From Nocardia rhizosphaerihabitans (lineage in GTDB: Bacteria > Actinomycetota > Actinomycetes > Mycobacteriales > Mycobacteriaceae), in NCBI RefSeq assembly GCF_014646295.1, contig NZ_BMNE01000003.1, forward strand, positions 698,417-762,416: a stretch of DNA of 64,000 nucleotides, given 5' to 3'. Each line of letters begins with the position of its first letter. Position 1 is the first letter of the stretch. Under the pieces are notes generated by a model, which saw only the letters and a program-made list of their open reading frames with translations, ran no database searches and was not told where the DNA came from. The position numbers and the translations under genes are program-made. Below, piece by piece: positions 44,730-52,795 of this stretch.

Positions 44730-45530
44730 TCAGAACGCGGGCCAGGGAATCGGGCGCGAGGAATTCGGGACCGGCATCACCGGATGATCGAGCAGCGCCT
44801 TCGTGCGTTCGGCCAGCGCGGTGATCTCGGCGTCGGTGATGTGCTCGGCCAGCGAATCGGCCACGGGGCCGGGCAGTTGCGCGGCGAACGCGGTGATGTC
44901 GGCGATCAGTGATTCGTGGATGGGCCGTCCGGCCCAACCCCACAGCACCGTGCGCAGTTTCGGTTCGCTGTGCAGGCAGATGCCGTGGTCGACGCCGTAC
45001 ACCTGACCGTCGACGCCTTCCAGCGCGTGCCCGCCCTTGCGGTCGGCGTTGTTGAGCAGCAGATCCAGAACCGCCATCCGTTGCAGGCGTGGATCATCGG
45101 CGTGGATCAGCGAGACCTCGTTGCCCTCACCGTCGAGGGCGCGCAGCACCTCGCAGAAGCCGTCGGGCACCGTGCCCGGCCTGCACAGGTCGACCAGGTC
45201 CAGGCGCCTGCTGCTCGACGCGCTGTGGTGATCGACCGAGGTCACCCAGCGCTGCACCATGCCGGTCCCGAACGGCCCGTCCCGCAACACCGTCTCGGGG
45301 ATGACACCCCACCCGAGGTGTTCGGAGATCAGATACGACGCCACCTCACGACCGGCGAGCGTGCCGTCGGGGAAATCCCACAGCGGCCGCTCGCCGCGCA
45401 CCGGCTTGTACACCACCCGCAGCGGGGCACCGTCGGGTTCGGGTGCGGCGATCTCACACACCAGCGTCAGATTGCTGGCGACGCCGACCCGGCCGACGAT
45501 GTCCAGTTCGCCTTCGGTGAGTGCCGCCAC
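44730..45530 (-). CDS. SCO1664-family protein with kinase-like motifs
   Basis: 266 residues from GTG 45528-45530; GAGGAG lies 7 nt upstream, across the DUF3090 stop 4 nt away. The family is conserved in actinobacteria but uncharacterised. The sequence carries features of the PI3/PI4-kinase or HipA-like fold: a nucleotide-lysine region (RVVYKPVRGE), a catalytic-loop-like LLLNNADRKGGHAL near residue 165 and a metal-loop-like GVDHGICLH. A phosphotransferase activity is therefore plausible but unproven. It is the last gene of the operon starting with uppP. Confidence 0.88.
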   Translation of the reverse strand: MAALTEGELDIVGRVGVASNLTLVCEIAAPEPDGAPLRVVYKPVRGERPLWDFPDGTLAGREVASYLISEHLGWGVIPETVLRDGPFGTGMVQRWVTSVDHHSASSSRRLDLVDLCRPGTVPDGFCEVLRALDGEGNEVSLIHADDPRLQRMAVLDLLLNNADRKGGHALEGVDGQVYGVDHGICLHSEPKLRTVLWGWAGRPIHESLIADITAFAAQLPGPVADSLAEHITDAEITALAERTKALLDHPVMPVPNSSRPIPWPAF

Positions 45531-45534
45531 CGGA

Positions 45535-46122
45535 TCACTCCTCGTCGAGCTCGGCCGCGCCGAAGATCTCGCCGCGCTTGTAACCGTTGGTGCGCACGCA
45601 CATGTGCCCGCGCGAGGACAGCGGTTCGCCGCACAGCGGGCACGGCGGACGGCCCGCGGCGATGACCCGCGCCGAGCGCAGGGCGAACTCGCGAGCCTGG
45701 ATGGGGGTGAGGAACACCCGCACGGCGTCGGGGCCTTCGTCGGTGTCGTCGAGCACCACCGATTCGTCGACCTCGGTCTCGGTGATCGCCAGCAGTTCCA
45801 CCACGACAGCACCCGCGTCGGCGTCCCAGCCCAGACCCATGGTGCCGACCCGGAATTCGGTGTCGATGGGCGTCACCAGCGGCGCGACATCGCGGACGTC
45901 CTCGCCCTCGGGCGGCACCTCGGCGCCGAAGCGGCGCGCCACCTCGTCGAGCAGCAGGCCCATCCGGTCGGCGAGCACCTTCACCTGTTGCTTCTCCAGC
46001 AGCACGCTGACCACGCGCGGTTCCTGTACGGCCTGCAGGTAGAACGAACGATCGCCTGGTTCACCGACGGTCCCGGCGACGAAACGATCGGGGGTGCGGA
46101 ATACATGGATTGCGCGTGACAC
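45535..46122 (-). CDS. DUF3090-family protein
   Basis: 195 residues from GTG 46120-46122 with AGGAGG 5 nt upstream. A conserved actinobacterial family of unknown function, always close to the SCO1664-type gene. Its C-terminal part has a zinc-ribbon-like cluster (CPLCGEPLSSRGHMC), which suggests metal binding. The N-terminal 150 residues are mixed alpha/beta without known motifs. The stop lies 4 nt before the SCO1664-type start, so the two proteins are made together and may interact. Confidence 0.9.
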   Translation of the reverse strand: MSRAIHVFRTPDRFVAGTVGEPGDRSFYLQAVQEPRVVSVLLEKQQVKVLADRMGLLLDEVARRFGAEVPPEGEDVRDVAPLVTPIDTEFRVGTMGLGWDADAGAVVVELLAITETEVDESVVLDDTDEGPDAVRVFLTPIQAREFALRSARVIAAGRPPCPLCGEPLSSRGHMCVRTNGYKRGEIFGAAELDEE

Positions 46123-46172
46123 ATGCACCTCCTGATACGTGACCCTGATCGACACTCACGAACACATTCCCG

Positions 46173-46883
46173 TCAAGGAGAATCGCGGTGTCCCGCATTC
46201 CCATTATCCGCGCCGGTGCCAGTGGGCACCTCCCCGCCGGGAGCGGGAGCCGCCGCGCCGGCGAGCGCGGACAGGTCGGCGCCGGTGTCGTTGAACTTCC
46301 ACACCGACGGCCCGGTCGGGCTGTAGCGCACGACGCTGATCGAGGCGGGTTCGACCGCGATCCGCTGGAAACTGTCCAGATGCAGGCCGAGCGCGTCGGC
46401 CAGGATCGATTTGATGATGTCGCCGTGCGCGCAGGCCACCCACAACACGTCACGACCCGCCTGCTCGGACAGCCGGCGTTCGGTGTCGCGGATCGCGGCG
46501 ACCGCACGCTGCTGGACCTGGGCCAGGCCTTCCCCGGCGGGGAACACCGCGCCGGAGGCGTGCCGCTGCACGACCTTCCACAGCGGTTCGGTGACCAGTT
46601 CGGACAGGGGGCGGCCGGTCCAGTCGCCGTAGTCGACCTCGATGAGCCGTTCGTCGTGCTCGGGTTCGAGGCCGAGTTTCTCGGCCAGCGGTGCGACGGT
46701 GCGCTGGCAGCGCAGCAGCGGTGAGCTGGCGATGTGTTCGATCGGCAGCGTCGCGAGCCGGTCGGCGACCGCGGCGGCCTGCTCGGTACCGCGCTCGGTG
46801 AGCTCGACACCGGGACTGCGCCCGGCCAGGGTGTAACCGATGTTGGAGGTGGACACTCCGTGCCGGAGCAGGATCACCGTCAT
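46173..46883 (-). CDS. Histidine phosphatase, MSMEG_4193 family
   Basis: 236 residues. Phosphohistidine motif LLRHGVSTSN at the N-terminus, the conserved SSPLLRCQRT, acidic residue in EVDYGDWTGRPL and second histidine in VACAHGDIIKSIL. This is a full catalytic set of the phosphoglycerate-mutase-like superfamily. The MSMEG_4193 group is annotated as a putative phosphomutase, but no substrate is known. The last 35 residues are a Gly/Ala/Pro-rich tail. It lies 31 nt after uppP in the same operon. Confidence 0.9.
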   Translation of the reverse strand: MTVILLRHGVSTSNIGYTLAGRSPGVELTERGTEQAAAVADRLATLPIEHIASSPLLRCQRTVAPLAEKLGLEPEHDERLIEVDYGDWTGRPLSELVTEPLWKVVQRHASGAVFPAGEGLAQVQQRAVAAIRDTERRLSEQAGRDVLWVACAHGDIIKSILADALGLHLDSFQRIAVEPASISVVRYSPTGPSVWKFNDTGADLSALAGAAAPAPGGEVPTGTGADNGNAGHRDSP

Positions 46884-46914
46884 GGGACCAGCCTAACCAT
46901 CGCCTGCCGCGTGC

Positions 46915-47856
46915 TCAGGTCGCCGAGACGACGCCGGTGGCGAGCAAGCCCATCACCAGCAGGCCGACGATGATGCGATAGCCGACGAACCAGTACAGCG
47001 AATGCTTGCTGACGAACTTCAGCAGCCAGGCGACCGAGGCATAGCCGACGGCGAAGGCCAGGACGGTGGCGACCAGCAACTGCGGGCCGCTGGCGTTGAG
47101 GCCCTCACCGGCCGGTTCGAAGGCGTCAGGAAGGCTGAACAGCCCGGAGGCGGTCACCGCGGGGATGGCCAGCAGGAACGAGAAACGCACCGCCGCCTCC
47201 CGCTCGAGACCCAGGAACAGGCCGGCGGTCGAGGTCGCGCCGGAGCGGGACACGCCCGGGACCAACGCCAGGCACTGCGCGAGGCCCATGACGAGGCCGT
47301 CGCGGGTGGTGAGCTGCTCGATCGAGCGGGTCTTCCTACCGAAGTGCTCACCGGCGGCGATCACCAACGCGAACGCGACCAGCATGAACGACACCAGCCA
47401 CAGGTTGCGGGCACCGGTGCGGATCTCGTCCTTGAACAGGAAGCCGAGCACGCCGATCGGAATGGTGGCGATGATCACGTACCAGCCGATGCGGTAGTCG
47501 AGCTCGCGCTGGGTGTCGCGTTCGTGGGCCTCGCGGGCGCTGCGGTCCATCACCGGCAGCTTGGTGGTGACCCGGTCACCGACGGCGACCGACTGCTGCG
47601 AGCGTTCCCGCCAGCGCATAGCCAGCGTGGTGAACCACGCCACGACGATGCGCTGAATGTCCTTGGCGAAATACACCAGCACCGCGGCCTCGGTGCCGAG
47701 CTGGGTGACGGCGGTGAACGACGCGCCGGCGTCGCTACCGAAGAACACCTCCGACACGATGCGCAGATGCCCCGAGGAGGAGATCGGCAGGAACTCCGTC
47801 AGTCCCTGTACGAGCCCGAGTATCAATGCCTGAAACCAGGTCATCGACTCGCCCAC
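46915..47856 (-). CDS. uppP: Undecaprenyl-diphosphate phosphatase
   Basis: Recycles the peptidoglycan lipid carrier by removing a phosphate from C55-PP in the membrane; also the target bypassed in bacitracin resistance. 313 residues from GTG 47854-47856, chosen because AGGAGG lies 4 nt before it; the ATG four codons later is too far from that site. About eight membrane segments. Family motifs: GLTEFLPISSSGHLRIV near the N-terminus and VPGVSRSGATST in the middle. It is the first gene of the conserved operon with the phosphatase, DUF3090 and SCO1664-type genes. Confidence 0.95.
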   Translation of the reverse strand: MGESMTWFQALILGLVQGLTEFLPISSSGHLRIVSEVFFGSDAGASFTAVTQLGTEAAVLVYFAKDIQRIVVAWFTTLAMRWRERSQQSVAVGDRVTTKLPVMDRSAREAHERDTQRELDYRIGWYVIIATIPIGVLGFLFKDEIRTGARNLWLVSFMLVAFALVIAAGEHFGRKTRSIEQLTTRDGLVMGLAQCLALVPGVSRSGATSTAGLFLGLEREAAVRFSFLLAIPAVTASGLFSLPDAFEPAGEGLNASGPQLLVATVLAFAVGYASVAWLLKFVSKHSLYWFVGYRIIVGLLVMGLLATGVVSAT

Positions 47857-48084
47857 CGTGCCTCCTGCTACCTCGCGCCCGAAAGATCGCATCCTCCTGG
47901 GCTTTTGCTACATCGAGCGCCCTGGAAGGGCCGCGACCTCGCAGCGACCCTACCTGTCGCGCCGCGGTGACGTCGCCCGCCCACCGGCCGATCGGTTCGC
48001 GCGGCCCTCGCCGCGGGTCGTCGGCGAGGGACCACACGGTGCGCCCATTAGGCTGGGCGCCGTGACGAAAACGCGGGCGCGGTG

Positions 48085-49062
48085 ATGGAACAGCGAACGG
48101 TGGGACGCAGCGGCCTTCGGGTGTCGCGGATCGGCCTGGCGACCCATACCTGGGGTACCCATACCGACGCCGACGAGGCATCGGTGCAGTTGGCGGCGTT
48201 CACCGAGGCCGGTGGCACGCTCGTCGACATCTCCCCCGTCTACGGCGAGGGCACGGCGCAGCGGATCCTGGCCGATCTGCTCGGCGATCTGGTCTCCCGT
48301 GACGATCTGGTGCTCAGCGGCAGCGCGGGGGTGGTCCTGCACGCGCCCGGCGCCGGGGTCGGTGGCAGTGTGCCTGCGCCGGCGGCGACGGGCCCGGTGG
48401 TCGACGCGTCGCGGCGCACGCTGCTCGCCCAACTGGACCGGACGCTGCTCGAACTGGGCACCGATCATCTCGACATCTGGAGCATCGCGGCCTGGGACCC
48501 CTACACCCCGCTCGACGAGGTTGCGGCGACCTTGGAGACCGCGGTCCGCACCGGCCGCACCCGGTACGCGGGTGTGCGCGGGTTCGCGGCCTGGCAGCTG
48601 GCCAGCCTCGCCGCGATCGCGCCGATCACGGCCGCGCAGACCCCGTACTCGCTGCTCGCGCGCGGCACCGAGAACGATGTGATCCCGGCCGCCCGCCACC
48701 ACGGGGTCGGCATCGTCGCCTCCGCGCCGCTGGCGGGCGGCATCCTCACCGGCAAGTACCGCGACGGGGTGCCCGCGGATTCGCGCGGGGCCGACGAGGC
48801 GACGGCCGCCGAGATCCGGCGCAGGCTCGACGACGAACGCGCAACCCGCGTGGTGGACGCGCTGGTCACCGCGGCCGACGGCCTCGGCACCTCGCCGCTG
48901 GCGGTGGCGCTGGCCTGGATCAGAGACCGGCCCGGCATCGCGAGCATGATCGTGGGTGCCCGTGACATCGGCCAGCTCACCGGAGTGCTGGCCGCCGAAA
49001 CCCTCGAGTTGCCGCGCGCGATCGCGGCAGCTCTGGACGATGTGAGCGCTCGTTCCGAATGA
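48085..49062 (+). CDS. Aldo/keto reductase-like protein lacking catalytic Lys and His
   Basis: 325 residues with the AKR barrel pattern from GRSGLRVSRIGLATHTWG to the C-terminal GARDIGQLTGVLAAE cofactor region. Of the tetrad, Asp48 and Tyr53 are present (VDISPVYGEG). The lysine position in LVLSGSAG is Ser80, and the histidine position in LDIWSIAAWD is Ala135. Ordinary carbonyl reduction is therefore doubtful; NADP binding or another role may remain. GTG 48082-48084 is an alternative start. It is divergent from uppP, and its last codons overlap the region upstream of hmuT. Confidence 0.85.
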   Translation: MEQRTVGRSGLRVSRIGLATHTWGTHTDADEASVQLAAFTEAGGTLVDISPVYGEGTAQRILADLLGDLVSRDDLVLSGSAGVVLHAPGAGVGGSVPAPAATGPVVDASRRTLLAQLDRTLLELGTDHLDIWSIAAWDPYTPLDEVAATLETAVRTGRTRYAGVRGFAAWQLASLAAIAPITAAQTPYSLLARGTENDVIPAARHHGVGIVASAPLAGGILTGKYRDGVPADSRGADEATAAEIRRRLDDERATRVVDALVTAADGLGTSPLAVALAWIRDRPGIASMIVGARDIGQLTGVLAAETLELPRAIAAALDDVSARSE

Positions 49063-49079
49063 TGGCTAGCCTTACCTGC
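49061..49079. promoter_or_regulatory. Candidate IdeR/DtxR iron box ahead of hmuT
   Basis: The 19 bp gatggctagccttacctgc fit the iron-box consensus TWAGGTWAGSCTWACCTWA at about 14 positions, with the right half nearly perfect (CCTTACCT). It ends at the base before the ATG of hmuT, where bound repressor would block expression under iron sufficiency. Iron control of hmu genes by DtxR is known in corynebacteria. Confidence 0.5.
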
Positions 49080-50093
49080 ATGAAACTGCGTGGTCTGCTG
49101 ACGGCGATGCTCGCGGCGACGGTGCTGACGGGCGCCGTCGCCTGCACCGGAAGCAATCCTGCATCGACTGCCGTTTCCGGCGGGCCCGCGACGGCGCAGC
49201 TGGCCGACCTGGACCCGGTCCCGATCGGCGCACCGCCGACGCCGCGCCTGCCCGCGACCGCTCGCTCCTTCGACGGCACCGAGGTGACCGTCACCGACGC
49301 GTCACGGATCATCGCCGTCGACCGCTACGGCACCCTGGCCCAGACCGTGTACGCCCTCGGTCTCGGCGCGAACCTCGTCGGCCGCAGCACCTCCGCCTCC
49401 TTCCCCGCCGTCGCCGACGTGCCGAATGTGGCGGGCGGCAACGGCGCCCTCAGCGTCGAAGCCGTCCTGGCGCTGCGCCCGTCGGTGTTCCTGACCGACA
49501 CCACCAGCGCCGCGCCCGCGGTCCGCGATCAGCTGCGCGCGGCAGGCGTGAACGTCGTCTACTTCGATCCGGACCGCACCATGGACGGTGTCGTGCCGCA
49601 GATCGAGGCCGTCGCCACCGCGCTCGGCGTCCCGGAGGCAGGCGCACAGCTCGGGCAGCGCACCCGCGACGAGATCGCCGCCGCCACCGCCCGCGTGCCG
49701 AAACAGGATCCGCAGCCGAAGATCGCGTTCCTGTACCTGCGCAGCACCGCGATCACCATGATCGCGGGCCCTGGTTCGGGCGCCGATTCGCTGATCACCG
49801 CGATCGGCGGCGTCGACGCGGGCACCGCCGCCGGGGTGAGCGAACCGTTCACCGCGATCACCAGCGAGGCGATGATCGCCGCCGCGCCCGACGTGCTGCT
49901 GGTGATGTCGGACGGGCTGAAGTCGGTCGGCGGGATCGACGGGCTCGTAAAGATCCCCGGTATCGCTCAAACCCCCGCCGGGCGCAATCACCGGGTCGTG
50001 GACATGTCCGATGCGGTGCTGCTCAGCTTCGGCCCCAATACCGGCCGGGTCATCACCGCGCTGTCCGACGCCGTCTACGGCAAGCCGGCATGA
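49080..50093 (+). CDS. hmuT: Heme-binding lipoprotein of ABC importer
   Basis: 337 residues from ATG 49080-49082. The start upstream at 49059 would put the candidate iron box inside the gene and delay the signal peptide. Lipobox LTGAVAC near residue 22 gives an anchored substrate-binding protein. Fold features of the BtuF/HmuT class: SRIIAVDRYGTLAQTVYALGL, the VLALRPSVFLTD strand and the C-terminal RVVDMSDAVLLSFGPNT. It captures heme outside the membrane and hands it to the permease. Its stop overlaps the hmuU start (ATGA). Cobalamin or a siderophore would be alternatives, but the ATPase is clearly HmuV-like. Confidence 0.85.
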   Translation: MKLRGLLTAMLAATVLTGAVACTGSNPASTAVSGGPATAQLADLDPVPIGAPPTPRLPATARSFDGTEVTVTDASRIIAVDRYGTLAQTVYALGLGANLVGRSTSASFPAVADVPNVAGGNGALSVEAVLALRPSVFLTDTTSAAPAVRDQLRAAGVNVVYFDPDRTMDGVVPQIEAVATALGVPEAGAQLGQRTRDEIAAATARVPKQDPQPKIAFLYLRSTAITMIAGPGSGADSLITAIGGVDAGTAAGVSEPFTAITSEAMIAAAPDVLLVMSDGLKSVGGIDGLVKIPGIAQTPAGRNHRVVDMSDAVLLSFGPNTGRVITALSDAVYGKPA

Positions 50094-51211
50094 GCGATGC
50101 CCCCGATCTGACGAAATCCGCGGACGCGCCGCGGATCGACGACGCGACCCCCGACCCGCTGCCGCACCTGCGTCACCGGACCACCCGGGTGACCGTCGTG
50201 TTCGCGGTCGCGCTGATCGCCCTCGTGGTGCTGGCACTGGTGTCGGCGGTGCTCGGACAGGTGCCGACCACCGCGGCCGAGGTGCTGGGTAGCGTCGCGC
50301 ACCGGATCGGGCTCGATATCGGGCCGATGCCCGCGCATCCGGCGGGCGAGGTGACGCTGTGGGAGGTGCGGTTCCCGCGCGTCGCGCTCGCCGTGCTCGT
50401 CGGAGCTTCGCTCGCGACAGCGGGTGCGTTGTTGCAGGGTGTGTTCGCCAATCCGCTCGCCGAACCCGGCGTGATCGGTGTATCCGCGGGTGCGGCGGTC
50501 GGGGCGGGCACCGTCATCGTGGTCGGTGGTGCCTTCGTCGCCTCCTGGTCGGTGGCCGCGGCCGCATTCGTCGCGGGACTGCTCACCACCGCGCTGGTCT
50601 ACGTGCTGTCGCGCTCAGGTGGACGCACCGAGGTCGTGACGTTGATCCTCACCGGCATCGCCATCAACGCCTTCGCCGGCGGCCTGATCGCGCTGCTGCT
50701 GTTCGTCGCCACGCCCGCGGCCCGGGACCAGATCGTGTTCTGGCAGCTCGGCAGCCTCAACGGCGCCACCTGGCAGGCGGTGGCGGTGGTCGCCGTGCTG
50801 GCCTCGGTCGGTGTGCTCGCCGCCGTTCTCATCGCGCCGCGGCTGGACCTGCTCGCACTGGGTGACTCCGCGGCCCGGCATCTCGGTGTCGACGTGGAAC
50901 GGCTGCGCAGGCAGGTGATCGTGGTGGTGGCCGTGCTGACCGCTGCTGGGGTGGCGTTCAGCGGCATCATCCTGTTCGTGGGGCTGATCGTGCCGCACGT
51001 GGTACGCATGCTCGTCGGTCCCGGTCATCGAGTGCTGGTCCCACTGAGCGCGATCGTCGGTTCGGTGGTGTTGCTCGGCGCCGACGTCGTGGCGCGCACG
51101 CTCGTGCCGAACGCCGACCTGCCGCTGGGCATGCTGACCTCGCTGATCGGCGGCCCGTTCTTCTTCTGGCTGCTGCGCCGCACCAGGGCGCGGGCGGGAG
51201 GCTGGGGATGA
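50090..51211 (+). CDS. hmuU: Heme ABC importer permease (FecCD family)
   Basis: 373 residues with a polar N-terminus of about 35 residues and nine or ten membrane segments. FecCD hallmarks: WEVRFPRVALAVLVGASLATAGALLQG, NPLAEPGVIGVSAGAAVGAG, VFWQLGSLNGATW and the coupling-helix region GLIVPHVVRMLVGPGHR. It forms the membrane channel of the heme importer with HmuV. Both ends overlap neighbours by 4 nt (ATGA), so the three genes are tightly co-translated. Confidence 0.9.
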   Translation: MSDAPDLTKSADAPRIDDATPDPLPHLRHRTTRVTVVFAVALIALVVLALVSAVLGQVPTTAAEVLGSVAHRIGLDIGPMPAHPAGEVTLWEVRFPRVALAVLVGASLATAGALLQGVFANPLAEPGVIGVSAGAAVGAGTVIVVGGAFVASWSVAAAAFVAGLLTTALVYVLSRSGGRTEVVTLILTGIAINAFAGGLIALLLFVATPAARDQIVFWQLGSLNGATWQAVAVVAVLASVGVLAAVLIAPRLDLLALGDSAARHLGVDVERLRRQVIVVVAVLTAAGVAFSGIILFVGLIVPHVVRMLVGPGHRVLVPLSAIVGSVVLLGADVVARTLVPNADLPLGMLTSLIGGPFFFWLLRRTRARAGGWG

Positions 51212-52098
51212 CCGACCTCCGCCCGGGCACCGACACACCCGCTGCTCCCCTGCGGCGCAGCCGTTCGCTGCGCAGCCTGTTCGCCCGGACCCCCGATGTC
51301 CCGGCGCGGCCCGCACCGGGCACCGTCACCTTGCGCGCGGCGGGTCTCACCGTCCAGCGCGGTGCCCGGACCGTGCTCGAAGACGTCGACTTCCAGGTGG
51401 CGGCAGGCGAGATCGTCGCCCTCGTCGGACCGAACGGCGCGGGCAAGTCGAGTCTGCTCGCCGCTCTCGCCGGTGAACTCGCACCGAGCACCGGCACGGT
51501 GCAGCTCGAAGGTCAGGCTCTCACGCACTGGACCCACGCCGACATGGCCCGTAGGCGTGCGGTGCTGCCGCAATCGCACGCGGTCGGGTTCCCGTTCACC
51601 GCCCGCGAGGTCGTCGCCATGGGCCGCGCGCCCTGGCTGCACACGCCCGCCGCCGAGCACGACGACGACCTCATCGCCGCCGCCCTGGCCGCCACCGACG
51701 TCACCCATCTCGCCGGCCGCGTGTTCCCGTCGCTGTCCGGTGGTGAACGCGCCCGCGTCGCCCTGGCCCGTGTCCTCGCCCAGGACACCGCCACCCTGCT
51801 GCTGGACGAACCGACCGCCGCACTCGACATCGGCCATCAGGAGGCGGTCCTGCGCCTGGCCGCCGCCCGCGCGGCCGAGGGTGCCGCCGTGGTGGTCGTC
51901 GTGCACGACCTGGGCGTGGCCGCCGCCTACGCCGATCGGGTCACCGTCCTCGACGGCGGCCGGGTCGCCGCCGACGGTCCGCCGCGGGAGGTTCTCACTC
52001 GCGGCCTGCTCACCAGGATCTACCGCCACCCGGTCGACGTCTTCGACCACCCGACCACGGGAGCGCAGCTCGTGCTGCCCGAACGCGGCCGCGGCTGA
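51208..52098 (+). CDS. hmuV: Heme ABC importer ATP-binding protein
   Basis: 296 residues; the first 38 are an Arg/Pro-rich extension not typical of HmuV. Walker A GPNGAGKSSLL near 74, signature LSGGERARVALARV, Walker B TLLLDEPTAALDI and switch His in VVVVHDLGVAA. The segment RRRAVLPQSHAVGFPFTARE followed by VVAMGRAPW is diagnostic of HmuV. It powers heme uptake through HmuU. It is the last gene of the hmu unit; 51 nt separate it from the TetR gene, whose operator-like box lies in that gap. Confidence 0.92.
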   Translation: MTDLRPGTDTPAAPLRRSRSLRSLFARTPDVPARPAPGTVTLRAAGLTVQRGARTVLEDVDFQVAAGEIVALVGPNGAGKSSLLAALAGELAPSTGTVQLEGQALTHWTHADMARRRAVLPQSHAVGFPFTAREVVAMGRAPWLHTPAAEHDDDLIAAALAATDVTHLAGRVFPSLSGGERARVALARVLAQDTATLLLDEPTAALDIGHQEAVLRLAAARAAEGAAVVVVVHDLGVAAAYADRVTVLDGGRVAADGPPREVLTRGLLTRIYRHPVDVFDHPTTGAQLVLPERGRG

Positions 52099-52114
52099 CG
52101 GCAATCCCTAGTTA

Positions 52115-52130
52115 TTGACCTAGAGGTTCA
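52115..52130. promoter_or_regulatory. Operator-like box before TetR gene (copy 1)
   Basis: TTGACCTAGAGGTTCA, an imperfect inverted repeat, lies 19 nt before the TetR ATG. It matches the box upstream of the SDR gene (52767-52782) in the left half and the TTCA end. CCCTAG (52106-52111) and CTAGGG (52137-52142) form an outer pair of arms around it. Confidence 0.5.
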
Positions 52131-52149
52131 GAACATCTAGGGTCGAATC

Positions 52150-52725
52150 ATGGCCAGGCCCCGCAACTTCGACACCGACACGGTCCTCGACCGCGCGGTC
52201 GACCAGTTCTGGTCCCATGGCTACGCCAACACCTCCCCCGCGCAGCTCGCCGACGCCACCGGCATCGGAAAAGGCAGCCTGTACAACACGTTCGGCAGCA
52301 AACGCGCACTCTTCGACCAGGCGCTCGAGCGCTACGGACACCAGGGCGTCGCCATGGCCCAGGACTACATGTCCCGCCCGGGCACCACCCGCGAGTGCCT
52401 CCGCGAGTACCTGCGCGCCGCGGTCGATCTCGATTTCACGACTCCGATCCGTCGCGGCTGCCTGGCGGTCAACACCGCCGCCGAGTTCGGCGGCCAGGAC
52501 CCCGCGATCACGAAAACCTTGCGCGACATCGAACACCGCATCGTCGCCGCCCTGGCCGCCCGCATCGATCAGGGCCGCCGCGACGGTGACGTCGACGCGT
52601 CCATCGACCCACACGCGATCGCCGCGCTCCTGTTCACGACCAGCGCCGGCCTGCGCATCATGGCCAAGACCAACGACGCTCCCGAGCTCTACCGCCTCGT
52701 CGACGTCGCACTGACCGTCCTCTGA
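52150..52725 (+). CDS. TetR-family transcriptional regulator
   Basis: 191 residues. HTH at about 8-50, with TSPAQLADATGIGKGSLYNTFGSKRALF. The C-terminal domain has the RGCLAVNTAAEFGGQDP pattern of the TetR_C_16-like group often found beside short-chain dehydrogenases. The SDR gene begins 70 nt downstream, and both genes are preceded by the same operator-like box, so this protein probably represses itself and the SDR gene. The inducer is unknown. Confidence 0.9.
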   Translation: MARPRNFDTDTVLDRAVDQFWSHGYANTSPAQLADATGIGKGSLYNTFGSKRALFDQALERYGHQGVAMAQDYMSRPGTTRECLREYLRAAVDLDFTTPIRRGCLAVNTAAEFGGQDPAITKTLRDIEHRIVAALAARIDQGRRDGDVDASIDPHAIAALLFTTSAGLRIMAKTNDAPELYRLVDVALTVL

Positions 52726-52766
52726 TTCCCCGCTCCACCACCCAGTCTTTTCGCATGCCCACATTT

Positions 52767-52782
52767 TTGACCTACAGTTCAA
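52767..52782. promoter_or_regulatory. Operator-like box before SDR gene (copy 2)
   Basis: TTGACCTACAGTTCAA is an inverted repeat with one mismatched pair, 13 nt before the SDR ATG. It shares TTGACCTA and TTCA with the box before the TetR gene. The position near the start of transcription suits a repressor. Confidence 0.55.
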
Positions 52783-52795
52783 GAAAGGTATTCCC

